Counted from the first letter of the stretch, positions 9,977 through 21,226 are shown. The stretch: DNA of 64,000 nucleotides from Adiantum capillus-veneris (GCA_014529385.2 CM043967.1:133416682-133480681); one strand, 5' to 3'. The notes: generated by a model not told the origin, from the sequence alone. Numbers and translations: made by a program.

Positions 9977-12450
9977 AATTTCTATGCGGGAAAGGTGAAA
10001 CTAGGCATGATTTTCTTGAAATCTTTTTATGTTAATACGGTATAACACGAAGGGCTAAGAGCCATCTGTTGGTAATCCATAGTGATTACTTTCAGGATCA
10101 AAAAATTCTATTTAGTTGAGTCACCATCGATTATAATAAACAAGCAAGAGTCTTGCCATTAGTGATTTTTTGGACATTACTTTCACACTCCACACTTTCC
10201 ATGTGACAGTCAAGTTGAGTTTTTGGACGTCTTAAACTCGTAAGGGCTTATCTCTACCAAGGTGTATGGATGAAGCCAGCATTTCAGGCTTCATGACTGC
10301 TCACAAACACCTCAATTGTGCATACAACTCCAATTTTAGTGGAGCTCCTATTAGCACTAAGAGTGCCTATATGAGTACAGTTTTGGGGTAAGACCTAGCT
10401 TGTGATTACTAAATCACTTAGTAGGGTTGATGGTCAATTATTGGACCCTTCACCCTTGCATTTTCAAGGAAAGAAGTCCACAGACTGCCAAGGGGTAGTG
10501 AAAAAGTTTCAACTTTCAACGGCATGTACTGCCACGAGCCAACCCAAGGGGGGTCACAGACATAGGCCAAGGGCCGGCTGCTAGTAGAGCAGTTTTTCTA
10601 CAAAGTTTAACCACGGGGTTTGGTTTGCACACGCAACCCCAAAGTTACTGGTGCAATATTACTTGCATTTCACTTCGTGTTCCTAGGCCTTTGCAGGTGG
10701 GAAAATTGGGCAGGTGCTCTTCACTCCGGATAAGTGAACACTATGTTTAACCTAAAGGTACGCATTTGTTTTGGTTTTGTTTCTTTTGGTTTGCTTTTCT
10801 ATGTAAGATGTTTACACTATGTTTTCTCTTCTGAGAAACGAAAGAGCCAAGAATTTTGGGCCGTTGTGTCCAAAATACCTTTTTTGCATTACGCAGTTAT
10901 AGACCCACTTGTAGGGTTTATTTGGCACATGTTGTCACATGGGATACAATATGGTTTAGGGACTCAAGGAGTTCGGTTTAGCCAGTGTGGAGAAAGCCAA
11001 TGAGGGTCCCTCTCACTCCCGTCAAAGAGTGTTTGCACTTACCTCTTGTAGGATGTTCTTTTTTCAGACATCCTTAGGTGAGACATATTCCACATGTGGC
11101 GAATATGAGTCTCTGGGATTGACACTGGCGCCCACTATTTCAAGTATGTGTCATGACAAAGTCCCTAGGTGCTGGTCAAATCTGTTTTCTAGACCATTTT
11201 CAGCACGACGTATCAAGAGCAATTTTGATGGCCAGAAATTGTCGAATACATAGAATGGCTTGTTCAGGTACAAGTATTGCTAAACAACACTATAGATGGT
11301 TTTTTATACATCTAGCAAGGCTCTGAGTTGTTAATGAAAAATTTTTATTGTGTGTACCTAGAAGTGCTAATTGTTTCACCTTCTATTATGGTTCAGACGT
11401 TTTAGGAAGGCTTGAAAATGATTGCAACTGAAAGTATTTAGTTTCTTTTCAGAACTATTTACATTCCTCTTAATGTGTGCTAGGCGCATCACATTCGCCA
11501 TAAGTATTGGCAAGGATGATCACGGATATATAGGTTTGGATCTGTTTTTTTTTCCTAAATTCATGCACACTAGGTGTTATGGACCCTAGTGTTTTAGCAA
11601 AGTCTGATTTGGAGCGGCATGCATATTCATCACATTAGTTGCTTATGAAGCATTTTTCACACTTTGTGCAGTATCTCTATGAGATTACTTTTTGGGTCTA
11701 CAAATCACCAATAGAGGTCATGGCTCAGTTTGGGTGCAGGTAGATCTTTCAAGTTAACCTCGATGGTTCTTCAGGACATGGTTGTTTAAGCAATGTTGTA
11801 TGATCTTGTGATCCTCGTTTACAAGTCATCTGGGAAGACTATCTGTGAACCGTGGGGGAAACACAACTCAGTACTTTCCATATCCAAAGGGATAGGCAGA
11901 TTACAAGTGTAATCTTGTGCTAAAGGATATGCAAAGCGCATACATTAGCACCAAGCAATCCAATTAATAAGCATTTATTGCTCTACTTGGAGTTTGCTTA
12001 CCATAAGTAAAAGCATGTTTTCAACTAGGCTTAGTCTTTTCATGTATAAGTCAGATTCTCAACTTTGAACACTAGTTATGTTGGGGTTGTTTACTGATGA
12101 AATTTGAGAACAAGTCAAGGACTTAAACTTGGCTGATGAGTTACGTCAGCAAGCTACCTTCAAGAAAAGTGAAACGAGGTACTCTTTGGATACATCTTAG
12201 TGGTGATAACTCATTTAGCTACTTAAGTGAGTTTTACATGGAGTTTACACGCTATATTATCTATGCGACGATTACACCAAGACGGTTGCAACAGGACAAC
12301 AATATGGAAAATCAAGTTGTTACTTGTGGTTTCATTAAACCTCCTACTAAACCGTGTTGTGGTCAAGCAAACAACTGCATCCCTGCAGGATGCCCCTGTG
12401 GAAAGCATTAATGCATCATCACTCTTGTTTTCGAGGACGAAAACGCTTCT
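9518..12450 (+). other. Element A interior, right part, mostly non-coding
   Basis: About 2.9 kb with no RT, integrase or other pol motif in any frame I could follow. Short frames at 10402-10584, 10734-11003, 10987-11253 and 12136-12411 have no recognisable domain. The final bases (12420-12465) read SRTKTLLQGG in one frame, close to the end of many plant gypsy polyproteins, hinting that this is a decayed or replaced gypsy interior. Confidence 0.5.
9928..9973. repeat. (CT)n microsatellite
   Basis: An uninterrupted CT run of about 23 units inside element A. Confidence 0.95.
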
Positions 12451-12465
12451 CCAAGGGGGGAGTAA
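12451..12465 (+). promoter_or_regulatory. Element A polypurine tract
   Basis: CCAAGGGGGGAGTAA directly precedes the right LTR, in the form typical of plant gypsy elements. Confidence 0.88.
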
Positions 12466-12608
12466 TGTCATGCCAAGGGCAATGCTCGATGGTCAAGGAC
12501 CAAGCCCAAGGGGCCGGCTGCAAGTGTGGATAGGGAATGAGGCCCAAGGGGCTATTTAATGGGAGGTTGGGAGGTTCATTCTCAGGCAGTCCCACCAGGG
12601 GTATTTCA
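12466..12608 (+). repeat. Element A 3' LTR
   Basis: 143 bases, six transitions from the left LTR, followed by TSD TTAAT at 12609-12613. Confidence 0.92.
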
Positions 12609-12613
12609 TTAAT

Positions 12614-13086
12614 GGAGAGAAATAATTTTCACACGTGAGAGAACATCAACTTCACAATGCATTTTGTGTGTAGAAGAGGCCTCCTTTTATAGGCCAAAAG
12701 GGCTGGTCTCTCTCATGAGAGGAGATTGTGTGTAGCCGCCCTTGTATAGACAAGTCCAAGTTGGACCCTCCAATGTGCCCATGTGTGGCCGCCTTTGAGA
12801 AGACAAGTCCGCCTTAAAATCGGCCACTGGCCATTGAATTCGGCCACCGGCCAACCGACCGACCGTTTTCTGACCACTTTTCGTCGGCCATAATATTTTG
12901 ACAAAAAGGAATATTTCGGCGAAGCTAGTCTCGAGCTTTGCTCAAGACTGGCCGTGAATTTTTGGTTTTCCAACGAGTGATTTTTCTTCACGCACAATGG
13001 CTTCTCCTCATAATGGGGGCCTTACAAATGTGCGTTTTTAATTTTTTTTTAAATCACAAGGGATAAATCAGACTCCATACTTAACA
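12614..13086 (-). repeat. Copia-2 3' LTR, main part
   Basis: Continues the LTR broken at 2423. Matches 17102-17773 but lacks roughly 200 bases (the segment with the GA run and ACACGATATACGTGGTTCAC in the other copy). Ends CATACTTAACA. Confidence 0.9.
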
Positions 13087-13105
13087 ATCTCCCACTTGGA
13101 GATTG
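13087..13105 (-). promoter_or_regulatory. Copia-2 polypurine tract
   Basis: Minus-strand CTCCAAGTGGGAGAT adjoins the 3' LTR. Confidence 0.85.
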
Positions 13106-13146
13106 ATCTCCACACCAAACCTATGACTGCTTGCCATCCTAGCTTC

Positions 13147-13635
13147 TTATCCTTGAATGCCAATTGAAGATGAGCAAAAGCTCAACTTCTCCTTCTTGAC
13201 TACCTTTGTAAACATGTCTGCAGGATTTTCACTTGTGTGCACCTTTCCTAGCTTTAGTTGTCCCTCTTCCAAAAGAGTGTGTATGAAGTGATATCTCACC
13301 TCAATGTGCTTTGTCCTTGAGTGAAAGACTGAATTCTTCGCAAGATGAATAGCGCTTTGACTGTCACTATACAAGACACAATTTTTCTACTGGTATCCAA
13401 GATCCTCCAAGAATGTATGAAGCCACAAAATCTCCTTGCTTGCCTCTATCATTGCTACATATTCTGCTTCCGAGGTAGAAAGTGAGAACACTTTCTTCAG
13501 GTTTGAAGCCCAACTTACTGATGTGCCTCCAACTATGAATACATAACCAGTAGTGCTCCTTCGAGTATCTTTGTCACTTGCCATATCTGCATGAGCATAC
13601 CTTTGCAAGAAAATGACAATGCCTCCAAAATACAA
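13147..13635 (-). pseudogene. Copia-2 RNase H
   Basis: Two adjoining frames. 13635-13387 carries STTGYVFIVGGTSVSWASN and LSTSEAEYVAMIEASKE; 13374-13147 carries SDSQSAIHLAKNSVFHSRTK and HTSENPADMFTK. These are the copia RNase H blocks with the acidic residues in place, but a stop separates them. Confidence 0.88.
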
Positions 13636-14578
13636 AGCATTTGTTGTTTTCCCTTTTAGATACCTATCGAGTTCATAGCTTGCCAGTGCTCTTTACTTGG
13701 ATTGTCCATGAATCTACTTACAACTCCCACTGCATGTGCAATGTCTGGCCTTGTCTAGACCATAACATACATTAGAGAACCTACCGCTACAATATATGGA
13801 ACTTTAAACATATAGGCTACCTTCTCTTGTGTCTTTGGACAGTTTAAAGTGACTAGCCAAAGGTGTAGAAACCAATTTTACATATTGCATTGCAAACCTT
13901 TCTAGTACCTTCTTGATGTAATCCTTTTGAGATAGTTTTAGTGTCTTCTTTGTCTTATCCCTTGACATCTTCATACCAAGTATCTACTTTGTAGCACCTA
14001 AATCTTTCATTGAAAAAGATTTAGACAATTCCTCTTTTGGGTCTTTGATATCCTGCATGTTAGCACATTGCAATCAACATGTCATCAACATACAACATTA
14101 GGATGATGAACTTCCCATCTCTAAAATTCTTTGTGTAGACGCAGTGATCTGAGTTGCATCTTTTGAATCCGTGATCCAACATCCATCGATCGAATTTCAA
14201 GTACCACTATCTTGATGCTTGCTTTAAACCATACAAGCTCTTTTTTAATTTGCAAACCATTTTTTCGTTACCTTTTACTTCATATCCCTTTGGTTGAAGC
14301 ATGTAAATTTCCTCCTCTAAATCCTCCTGAGGGAATGTCGTATTTACATCCATTTGCTCAAGATTTAAATCATGAGCAGCCACAAGACTTAGGACAAGCC
14401 TAATTGAGTTCATTTTTACAACATGAGAAAATATTTCATTGAAATCAATACCTTTGTTTTGATTAAACCCTTTTACCACAAGCTTGGAGTTGTACCTTTT
14501 CTTTCCGCCTTCTTCTTCCTTCAGCTTGTACACCCATTTGTTCTGAAGTGCCTGCTTACCTTTAGGCAACTCAAACAA
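13636..14578 (-). pseudogene. Copia-2 reverse transcriptase
   Basis: 14578-14207 (123 codons) gives NKWVYKLKEEEGGKKRYNSKL, the catalytic EQMDVNTTFPQEDLEEEI block (K to N beside the Asp) and KKSLYGLKQASR, then stops. The YVDD box is still readable at 14081-14092 in another frame. The remainder to 13636 has several stops and shifts. Decay is far greater than in Copia-1. Confidence 0.88.
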
Positions 14579-14632
14579 CTCCCAATTTTAGTTGTGATGT
14601 AATGAGTCCATCTCTAGTTGCATGCTCTTCAT

Positions 14633-15425
14633 TCATTCTTCTTTGGATTTGTGTTGCATAACTTCTTTGTATGATTTCAACTCTCCAGAATCTGAGACCA
14701 AGAGATGGTTGAAAGAAGGAACGAACCTTTCTGGAGGTCTACTTGCTCTTGTAGATCTTCGATGAATAGGTTGAAGCTCCTCATTTTGGTTGACGTTGTT
14801 GCATGTGGTCACTGTTTGCACTCCTTGAGTCTTCACTGTCCTCAAGCTCCATGTACTCATCACTTGTATCTTTTGTTTGCTTTCTTTCCAAGTAATCTTT
14901 GTACATATTTTATTCGTTGAAAATTACATCCCTACTTCTAAAAAATTTACCATCTTCAAAATTCCATAGGCGATACGCAAAGTCAACTTCTCCATAGCCA
15001 ATGAAGAAACACTTTTTGGACTTTGCATCTAGCTTTGATCTTAGGCTTCTATCTATGTGCATGAAAGCTTCACACCCAAACACTTTGAGAAATGCATAAT
15101 TCACTGGTTTACTTGTCCATGCCTCTTCTGAGACTCCCCAATCCAATGTCGTTGAGGGTGACCAGTTGATTAAGTAAACAGAGGTACTTACTACTTCCGG
15201 CCAAAGCTCAAGTGATAGACCTGCATGTAGCCACATGCTACGTGCTCGCTCCATGATTGTTCTATTCATCCTTTTCAAAATGCCATTTTGTTGAGGTGTC
15301 CTTGAGGTTGTCCCTTTCCTCCAAATGCCATTGCTAGCACAAAAGCTTTCAAAAGCTTGGCTGCAATATTCACCTCCATTGTCAGATCTGAGACATTTAA
15401 GGTTGGTACCTGCTTCATTCTCCAC
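14633..15425 (-). pseudogene. Copia-2 integrase core and C-terminal linker
   Basis: 15425-14910 (171 codons) has CLRSDNGGEYCSQAF with the second catalytic Asp, TPQQNGILKRMNRTI (the catalytic Glu in canonical VAERMN is replaced by Lys) and the FLKVFGCEAFMHI tail block. 14863-14633 contains the linker RRSTRASRPPERFVPS that precedes RT. The lost Glu would itself abolish integration. Confidence 0.88.
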
Positions 15426-15485
15426 AAAGGCTCATCACCTTTGAAATATGAAAAACGCATCAGATTTATTCTTCATTACATAAAC

Positions 15486-16083
15486 CTATGTTTTCCTAGT
15501 CGCATCGTCTATGAATGTTACATAGTACAATGAGCCACCAAGTAATGGTGTACTTGTAGAACCCCAAACATCAGAATGAACCAACTCAAGTTTTTTATTT
15601 TTTCTTTCATCTCCTAATTTTTGAAATTTTACCCTCTTTTGCTTACCATAAACACAATCTTCACAGAACTTTAAATCCACTTCTTTCAAATCTAGTAGAA
15701 GCTTCTTTGATTGAAGGATTTGCATTTCTTTGGCACGCACATGCCCAAGCTGCACTGTCGACTTTTGTAGATGTTGCAGAAGTTGAAGATTGCGTGCTGA
15801 CAGTACACAAGTAAATTGTACCAACCTTTTCTCCTTTGGCAGATCCCTTTGAAATCTTCCAACGTTTCTTTTCGAATGCAATGTTGTGACCTTCATCGTC
15901 CAATTGTCTTGTAGAGATCAAATTTTTGCGAAGAGAAGGAACATGCATAACATCTTTAAGCTTCCATTCGTTTCCATTAGCAGTTTTAACACAAATTGTA
16001 CCTTTGTTGATAATTTCACAATATTTATCATCTCCCAAGTATACATACCCAAAATTACCTTTGCTGCTTGTGTGGTGTTGCAT
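15486..16083 (-). pseudogene. Copia-2 protease C-terminus, pre-integrase and first part of integrase
   Basis: Overlapping frames 16083-15661 and 15896-15486 give the protease tail (VMHVPSLRKNLISTRQLDDE), the pre-integrase FCEDCVYGKQ and the first integrase Asp block (LVHSDVWGS, FIDDATRKT). At least one shift falls near 15880. Confidence 0.87.
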
Positions 16084-17032
16084 GAAATGAAGCCGCAGAG
16101 TCTACTATCCAAGAATTAGACACATTGTCTAATGACACAATTAGAGCGTCTTGCTCTACTTTACCTGCCACATTGGCCTCCGATGTTGGCTTGTTGTCTT
16201 GAGACTCCGACTCCTTCTTCTTCTTGGACCAACAATCCTTCTTGACGTGGTCCTTCTTGCCGCAATTCCAACATTCAAGAACTGACTTTGTGTGTGACTT
16301 GCTCCGCCTTGAGCGATCACAACCCTTTTGGTTTTTGAACCTCTCCTTAGGCCTTCCTCTTGTTTCCACAGTGCAACACTTGATGATTCACCTGTGCTTC
16401 TCCTTCGCATTTCGTCGCTTAGGAGAACACCCACAACATCATCAAACTTTATAGTTTTTGTGTCAGAAACAAAGCCCAAGACAAAGTTACTTACAACCAT
16501 CAGAAGACTGTCCCAACTATCTGGTACAGACGATAGTATAAGGAGGGCTCGCACTTTGTCGTCAAAATTGACCTTCATCGATCAAAGTTGACTTATATTA
16601 GTGTTAAAGTCATTTAGGTGTTTTGCAACTGAATCATTCTCTGCCATCTTTAGATTGAACAAGCGCTTCATGAAAAATACCTTATTGGATGCCAATGTTT
16701 GCGCGTAGAGATCGTCAAGTGACTTCATCAAAGTCCTCCATGGTCTTCCTCTCCGAAACGTTGAAGGCCACCGTTGACGCCAAGCTTAGCCGGATTGTTG
16801 CTAATTCCTTTTGAACAAGGACTTGATCTACCATTGTTGCGGGCTTCTTTGCAAGACCGCCTAGTGGCAAATAAAGGTCCTTCTGGGAGAGATAGTCTTC
16901 ACTTTGCATCTTCCAGTGTTGGTAGTTCGTGTTGTTGAACTTCTTGATCTTGATCTTGATCTTCCCTTCCTCCGCCATTACTCTCACTGAATTCAAGGAA
17001 TCCTTTCCTTGAGATCCTTTAGCTACGACCAA
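16055..17032 (-). pseudogene. Copia-2 gag
   Basis: Three frames. 17032-16715 is the N-terminus with KKFNNTNYQHWKMQSEDYL, the copia Gag N-terminal pattern. 16578-16156 continues with LLILSSVPDSWDSLLMVVSN. 16369-16055 contains the knuckle CWNCGKKDHVKKDC and the protease site WIVDSAASFHATP (D-S-A instead of D-S-G). Multiple shifts make it non-functional. Confidence 0.88.
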
Positions 17033-17037
17033 ACCTT

Positions 17038-17049
17038 GCTCTAATAACA
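17038..17049 (-). promoter_or_regulatory. Copia-2 primer-binding site (decayed)
   Basis: Minus-strand TGTTATTAGAGC, two changes from TGGTATCAGAGC, two bases inside the 5' LTR. Confidence 0.8.
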
Positions 17050-17051
17050 GT

Positions 17052-17773
17052 TGTTAGGAAATAGGACGTAGCTAAGTAGATATTAAAGTAGTTTACTTAA
17101 TGGAGAGAGATAATTTTCACACATGAGAGATTATAGTGTAGAGAGAGAGAGAGAGAGCACACACGATATACGTGGTTCACCCAATATGGGCTACATCCAT
17201 GGGAAAGCAACCACTCAATGTCTTTAGTACTTCAAACAAGAAGTAGGTTACAAACGGATTATTCGCTTAATAGAACTCCCACCTTGCTTCACTCTCACCA
17301 CCTCACATCAACTTCACAATGCACCACAATGCATTTTGTGTGTAGAAGAGGCCTCCTTTTATAGGCCAAAAGGGATGCCCTCTTTCACGAGGGGCTGTCG
17401 TTGTAGCCGCCCTTGAGTAGACAAGTCCAAGTTGGACCCTCCAATGCGCCCATATGTGGCCGCCCTTGAGAAGACAAGTCCCGCCTTGAAATCGGCCACC
17501 GGCCATTGAATTTGGCCACTGGCCACTGGCCATTGACTACCAGACAACCGGCTGGCCGTTTTTTGACTACTTTTCGGCCACCGTCCGACCATAATATTTT
17601 GGCAAAAAGGAATCTTTTGGCGAAGTCAGTCTCGAGCAAAGAGACCGGCCGTTAATTTTTGGTTTTTCGATCAGTAATTTTTCTTCACGCATGATGGATT
17701 CTCCTCATAACAGGAGACTTACAAACGTGCATTTTTAATACAAAAAATTACAAATCAGGCTCCATATTTAACA
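17052..17773 (-). repeat. Copia-2 5' LTR
   Basis: 722 bases, TGTTAGG...TTTAACA. Contains a short GA run (17139-17156) and repeats of CGGCCACTGGCCATTG-like words (17500-17540). Adjoins TSD AAAGA. Confidence 0.9.
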
Positions 17774-18420
17774 AAAGAGGAGCTGGTGCTTTCTTCCATG
17801 TAGACCCGTTATCTTTATATGTGTGGAAAGGTACATTACACATAAAGTCCAATGATTTCTGCAGCAAAGACAAGAAGGAAAATTTTAGAGCATTGCTCAC
17901 ATTAGGTAAATGTAACATATGTGTATCTGTTTAGCATGACCTCATAACAATCGGAAAAATGGTTAGCACACAATGGCTTACATCCTTCTCCCCAAAGAAG
18001 TTTTGCATAACATGTATGCCATCTTGCTTTCCTAGACTTGCTTCTGCCACTGGAACCCACATGGAATTGACAAATGTAACTCGATTTAGCACATCTGGTC
18101 CTATAATGTGCTCCATCCACCTATTATGACACACAACTTATGCTTCTAACTCCTTGTACTTATACATAGAAACACAATAAAGGATTGACATCAAAAGATT
18201 ACATTGTAAATAAATTCATTGTCTTTGTTGAGGCTTCACTATGTAGTATGAAGCGAAACACCTCATCATCCATGTCCATGTGTATGCCAAATTGAATGGG
18301 ACTGAATCTGATGGGTATATGCGAAGAGAATCTAGTGCAAATAGGTCACAACTAGCAATGTAATGATTGTCATGCACAAGAAAGCCAAAAAATTTTGAAG
18401 ATGTCTCTAAATCATACTTG
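17774..18420 (-). pseudogene. Unrecognised minus-strand coding segments right of Copia-2
   Basis: At least two stretches look protein-like. 18134-17931 gives WMEHIIGPDVLNRVTFVNS, closed by a stop. About 18420-18226 is open for about 64 codons with KFFGFLVHDNHYIASCDLFA; an alternative frame near 18270 reads GIHMDMDDEVFRF. These may be exons or a frameshifted relic of the locus into which Copia-2 inserted, continuing at 2142-2366. I cannot assign a family. Confidence 0.25.
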
Positions 18421-18560
18421 TAAAGTGCTTAGTTGCTCCGTGTCGGAGACAGAGGGCAGATTTTGTTCCCCTTTTTTCCAGGCGCAAGTGTCCATATGAG
18501 ACATATAACTCAAGGGCCATATGAGAGCAGTCATCAGGTGATCCTACATCAATAGGCTCG

Positions 18561-18788
18561 TTGAAAGTCTTGCCTCCCCGATTTGGTAGCTTCTTCTTGG
18601 ATGGAGAAGTAGGTACATAATCCTAAAAGGTAAATGCATCTCATTATTTAACTGGCATAAACAAGACATCCTTGTTGAAAGTCTTGCCTCCCCGATTTGG
18701 TAGCTTCTTCTTGGATGGAGAAGTAAGTACATAATCCTAAAAGGTAAATGCATCTCATTATTTAACTGGCATAAACAAGACATCCTTG
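18561..18788. repeat. Tandem duplication, 114-base unit
   Basis: Two head-to-tail copies starting TTGAAAGTCTTGCCTCCCCG at 18561 and 18675, near-identical (one visible change, GTAGGTACA versus GTAAGTACA). The duplicated frame repeats a 38-residue block (RMSCLCQLNNEMHLPF) in the minus-strand reading. Confidence 0.93.
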
Positions 18789-20104
18789 TGAACATGTAAG
18801 TCATGAACCTCCTCTCACAAGAGACATAAACGTAGAAGCACCTCCCACAAACCTCATCAAGATTGAGGTTGACTAAAGACTCGGAAAGATCTCCTCTTGT
18901 ATCAATAGCTTCAAAAGTCTTCTCTATGTTTTTATCATGATCCTCACCCTTTTGGAGCAAACTAGAAGGGGTCCTCAATATCAATGTCATCCAAGGCAGC
19001 CTCAAGCCATGGAGGGACATCATGAACTCTCTTCTATTTACGCGCATGCATAGCATTAAGGGAATAAGTGATTACACATGCATGCTTACTGTGATGAAGC
19101 AAAGATAGTAGGACACTCACATGTGCATCATCACCTTCTTCAATTCTCTTTTGAATTTGGCCGAGCCGGCGAGCCTTGTCCGCCATGTATTGTTTCATCC
19201 TCCCCCTTATAAACTCTTGAACAAAGGAAGCTTGATCTGTCTCCTTGTACTATCCACCAAGCTCCTTCCATACTTGTAATGCTCGAATGCGCATGAGGCG
19301 TTGATATCGCTTGCAATTTTGCTTGAACTTCCAATCTTTATCCGGCGAACCTTTTCATGACTGCTTTCTTCCAAGCCTTAACCTCACGATTAGGTAGCAA
19401 ACTCGCTCTTCTCTCCGCCTCTTTGTGCAAGGGCCAACCTCCAGAGCGCTTTTAAATCTCTATGTCAATAGCATGAGACTCATTGAGGTGAGTCATCATC
19501 CTCAATCTCTTGAATATGAAGGCCGAACGCGAGGGGCAATCCTCACTTGCGCGACATTGGTGTGCTAGTCTTTGATTGGGGAGCTCAATCTCTACATAGA
19601 ATTTACAAGGATCAATGTATGTTGCCTCTTCCTTCCTTGGTGATTGTGCTTTCTCTTCTATGCCCTTAGAATAATCCCTTAGCTCTTCGTTGTAGGAGGA
19701 ATTGTCAACACTTGAACTAGCCATCTTCTTTCGCAGGCGGTTGTTGAGGCTAGGAGGCGTGGGCGGATTATGCATGACCAGCCGCGGGCTTCTTCTCACC
19801 TGAGTTGCTGGCAATTTTTCACTAGGAGACATGGGGGGCTGTTGAAGCTCTCCTCTTGAGAAGGCAACAGCTCTTCGTGCGCCTCACTGACACCATCCAC
19901 ATGCTTAGGGATGTATCCCTCTACCTTGGTCTTTGCATCCCTTGGATTACCCCTTCCCTCGGTTAAATCTCTGAGACGCATGGAGTTGGCTCGTGTCATG
20001 CGAGAGGAAGTAACTCCCACATGAGTACTCTTGGGAAGCTTTTGTCTGGGTGATAGCCCCATTTTAGGGGTGCTTACTGGACAATCATTAACACAACGAG
20101 GCAT
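18789..20104 (-). pseudogene. Unrecognised minus-strand locus with frameshifts
   Basis: Several frames on one strand follow each other. 20104-19796 starts MPRCVNDCPVSTPKMGLSPR, basic and Ser/Pro-rich. 19832-19452 has RRSPRLVMHNPPTPPSLNNR and a KRLRMMTHLNESHAIDIEI end; a one-base shift near 19830 links it with the first. Further segments are at 19334-19140 and 19056-18790. Compositional regularity suggests a real but disabled gene or transposon ORF. No domain recognised; the region from 18544 also includes the tandem duplication. Confidence 0.3.
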
Positions 20105-21226
20105 TCATATTCATGAGTGTGTGTGTGTATTTTGACCCCTTTATATTTTTTCCACCTGTATTATTTATATTTGACATGTACATATTTTTTTAGACCCCTC
20201 AATATTTGATTTTCTTAGTTGTACTATTCACTTATATCATGATCTCAACAATATCTTCAATTATAGACCTGCCAAATAAGGTCAAGGGTATGTGGAATGC
20301 ATGCATGCACCATGGGGAGCTCACTCTTGGAGGTATTCAAAAGAATCATCCAAAGAAGGACCTCACAAGGACCTTGTGTAGTGGAAAAAACAATCGGTTT
20401 TGTTGAATTTTTAAAGATCACATGCTCCCCGAATTTGAAAAGGTGATACAAACAAAAGTTGTAGCTCGTGAGCTGAACTTTTAGCTCAAAGTTTTTCATA
20501 TTTTTTTGAGCTACAAGCTGTGAGCTATGATTTTATTGGTGGACCCCAGTTTGCCCATGCTATGCAGCCACACTCCCTCTTTCACTTTATCATTTTCCTC
20601 TTTCACACACACTCCTCCCTCTCCTTCCCACTCCCAAACCTGCAACTCCCATGTCCTAATTCACCCTCTTCACCATTGCCACATCTCTCACACCTCCATA
20701 GCCTTCATCCTCCATTTCTACACCCTATGTGTCCCCCTTTCTCTCTACATATATGTCCATATTACCATACTCTCTTCAGCTTTGTAAAGAACTTCAAAAA
20801 ATCAAAAAAAATCCAAGGATAACCTCTGCAAATGAAGGCTTTTATCATGAATTTTCCAAGGTTTGAAATAACATAGCTTCATCGACACGCGCTGCTTCGC
20901 CATGCTGACTGCTTCTTCTTCCGGTGCTGTAAAGAGGTGAATGTCAACTTCTCCAAAGCTTCAACCTCTCTTTACAAGCTCATCCCTTCTCGAACTTTTC
21001 TCATCATATATCTCACCATTTGGTGAATGATTTTGTAAATATTCTTTAGTGATAAATACTAACTACTAACCACTAACCTTATTGTAAAATGCACCCTCTA
21101 CTAGAGTAGGCCCTCCCAAATTATTCACTCAATCCCTCTCCGCTTTCATCCTCAATAATTCTCTTCCCTTGAGCCCTAAGTGAAAAGTGCCAACGTGGAT
21201 CCCTTTTTCGTCCATGTTTAGGGTAA
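20105..21226. other. Unassigned AT- and pyrimidine-rich sequence
   Basis: Begins with a TG run, then AT-rich DNA. 20452-20530 has clustered AGCTCGTGAGCT-like words reminiscent of transposon ends but without a provable pair. 20570-20800 is a strongly C/T-biased strand. No gene recognised. Confidence 0.45.

Larger units (their letters stand above)
2424..12608 (+). mobile_element. Element A: non-autonomous, short-LTR gypsy-like retrotransposon
   Basis: Two 143-base LTRs (2424-2566 and 12466-12608) starting TGTCATGCC and ending ATTTCA, flanked by a perfect TSD TTAAT (2419-2423 and 12609-12613). A tRNA-iMet-type primer site follows the left LTR and a purine tract precedes the right one, so the element has the cis signals for reverse transcription. 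Excluding nested Copia-1 the element is about 4.95 kb. It has no RT, integrase or RNase H, only a 147-codon frame with a zinc-knuckle-like motif near the left end. A motif resembling the tail of plant gypsy polyproteins (SRTK...QGG) lies just before the right LTR. The combination fits a TR-GAG/LARD-like derivative of Ty3/gypsy that depends on a helper. LTRs differ at 6 positions, all transitions (about 96% identity). Confidence 0.88.
2373..17773 (-). mobile_element. Copia-2: degraded Ty1/copia retrotransposon, host of a nested element
   Basis: Minus-strand element bounded by LTRs TGTTAGG...TTAACA (inverted TG/CA ends) and flanked by a perfect 5-base TSD, AAAGA (2368-2372 and 17774-17778). Its 3' LTR is interrupted at 2423/12609 by element A. 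The internal region, read right to left, gives gag, protease, integrase, RT and RNase H, the Ty1/copia order, so the class is secure. The reading frame is broken many times and the two LTRs differ by an internal deletion of about 200 bases, so this is the oldest of the three nested elements here. Excluding the nested DNA it is about 5.2 kb. Confidence 0.92.

Noticed and set aside
20452-20535. hAT-type transposon end from AGCTCGTGAGCT-like words
   Set aside because: No matching partner terminus and no 8-base target duplication could be found.
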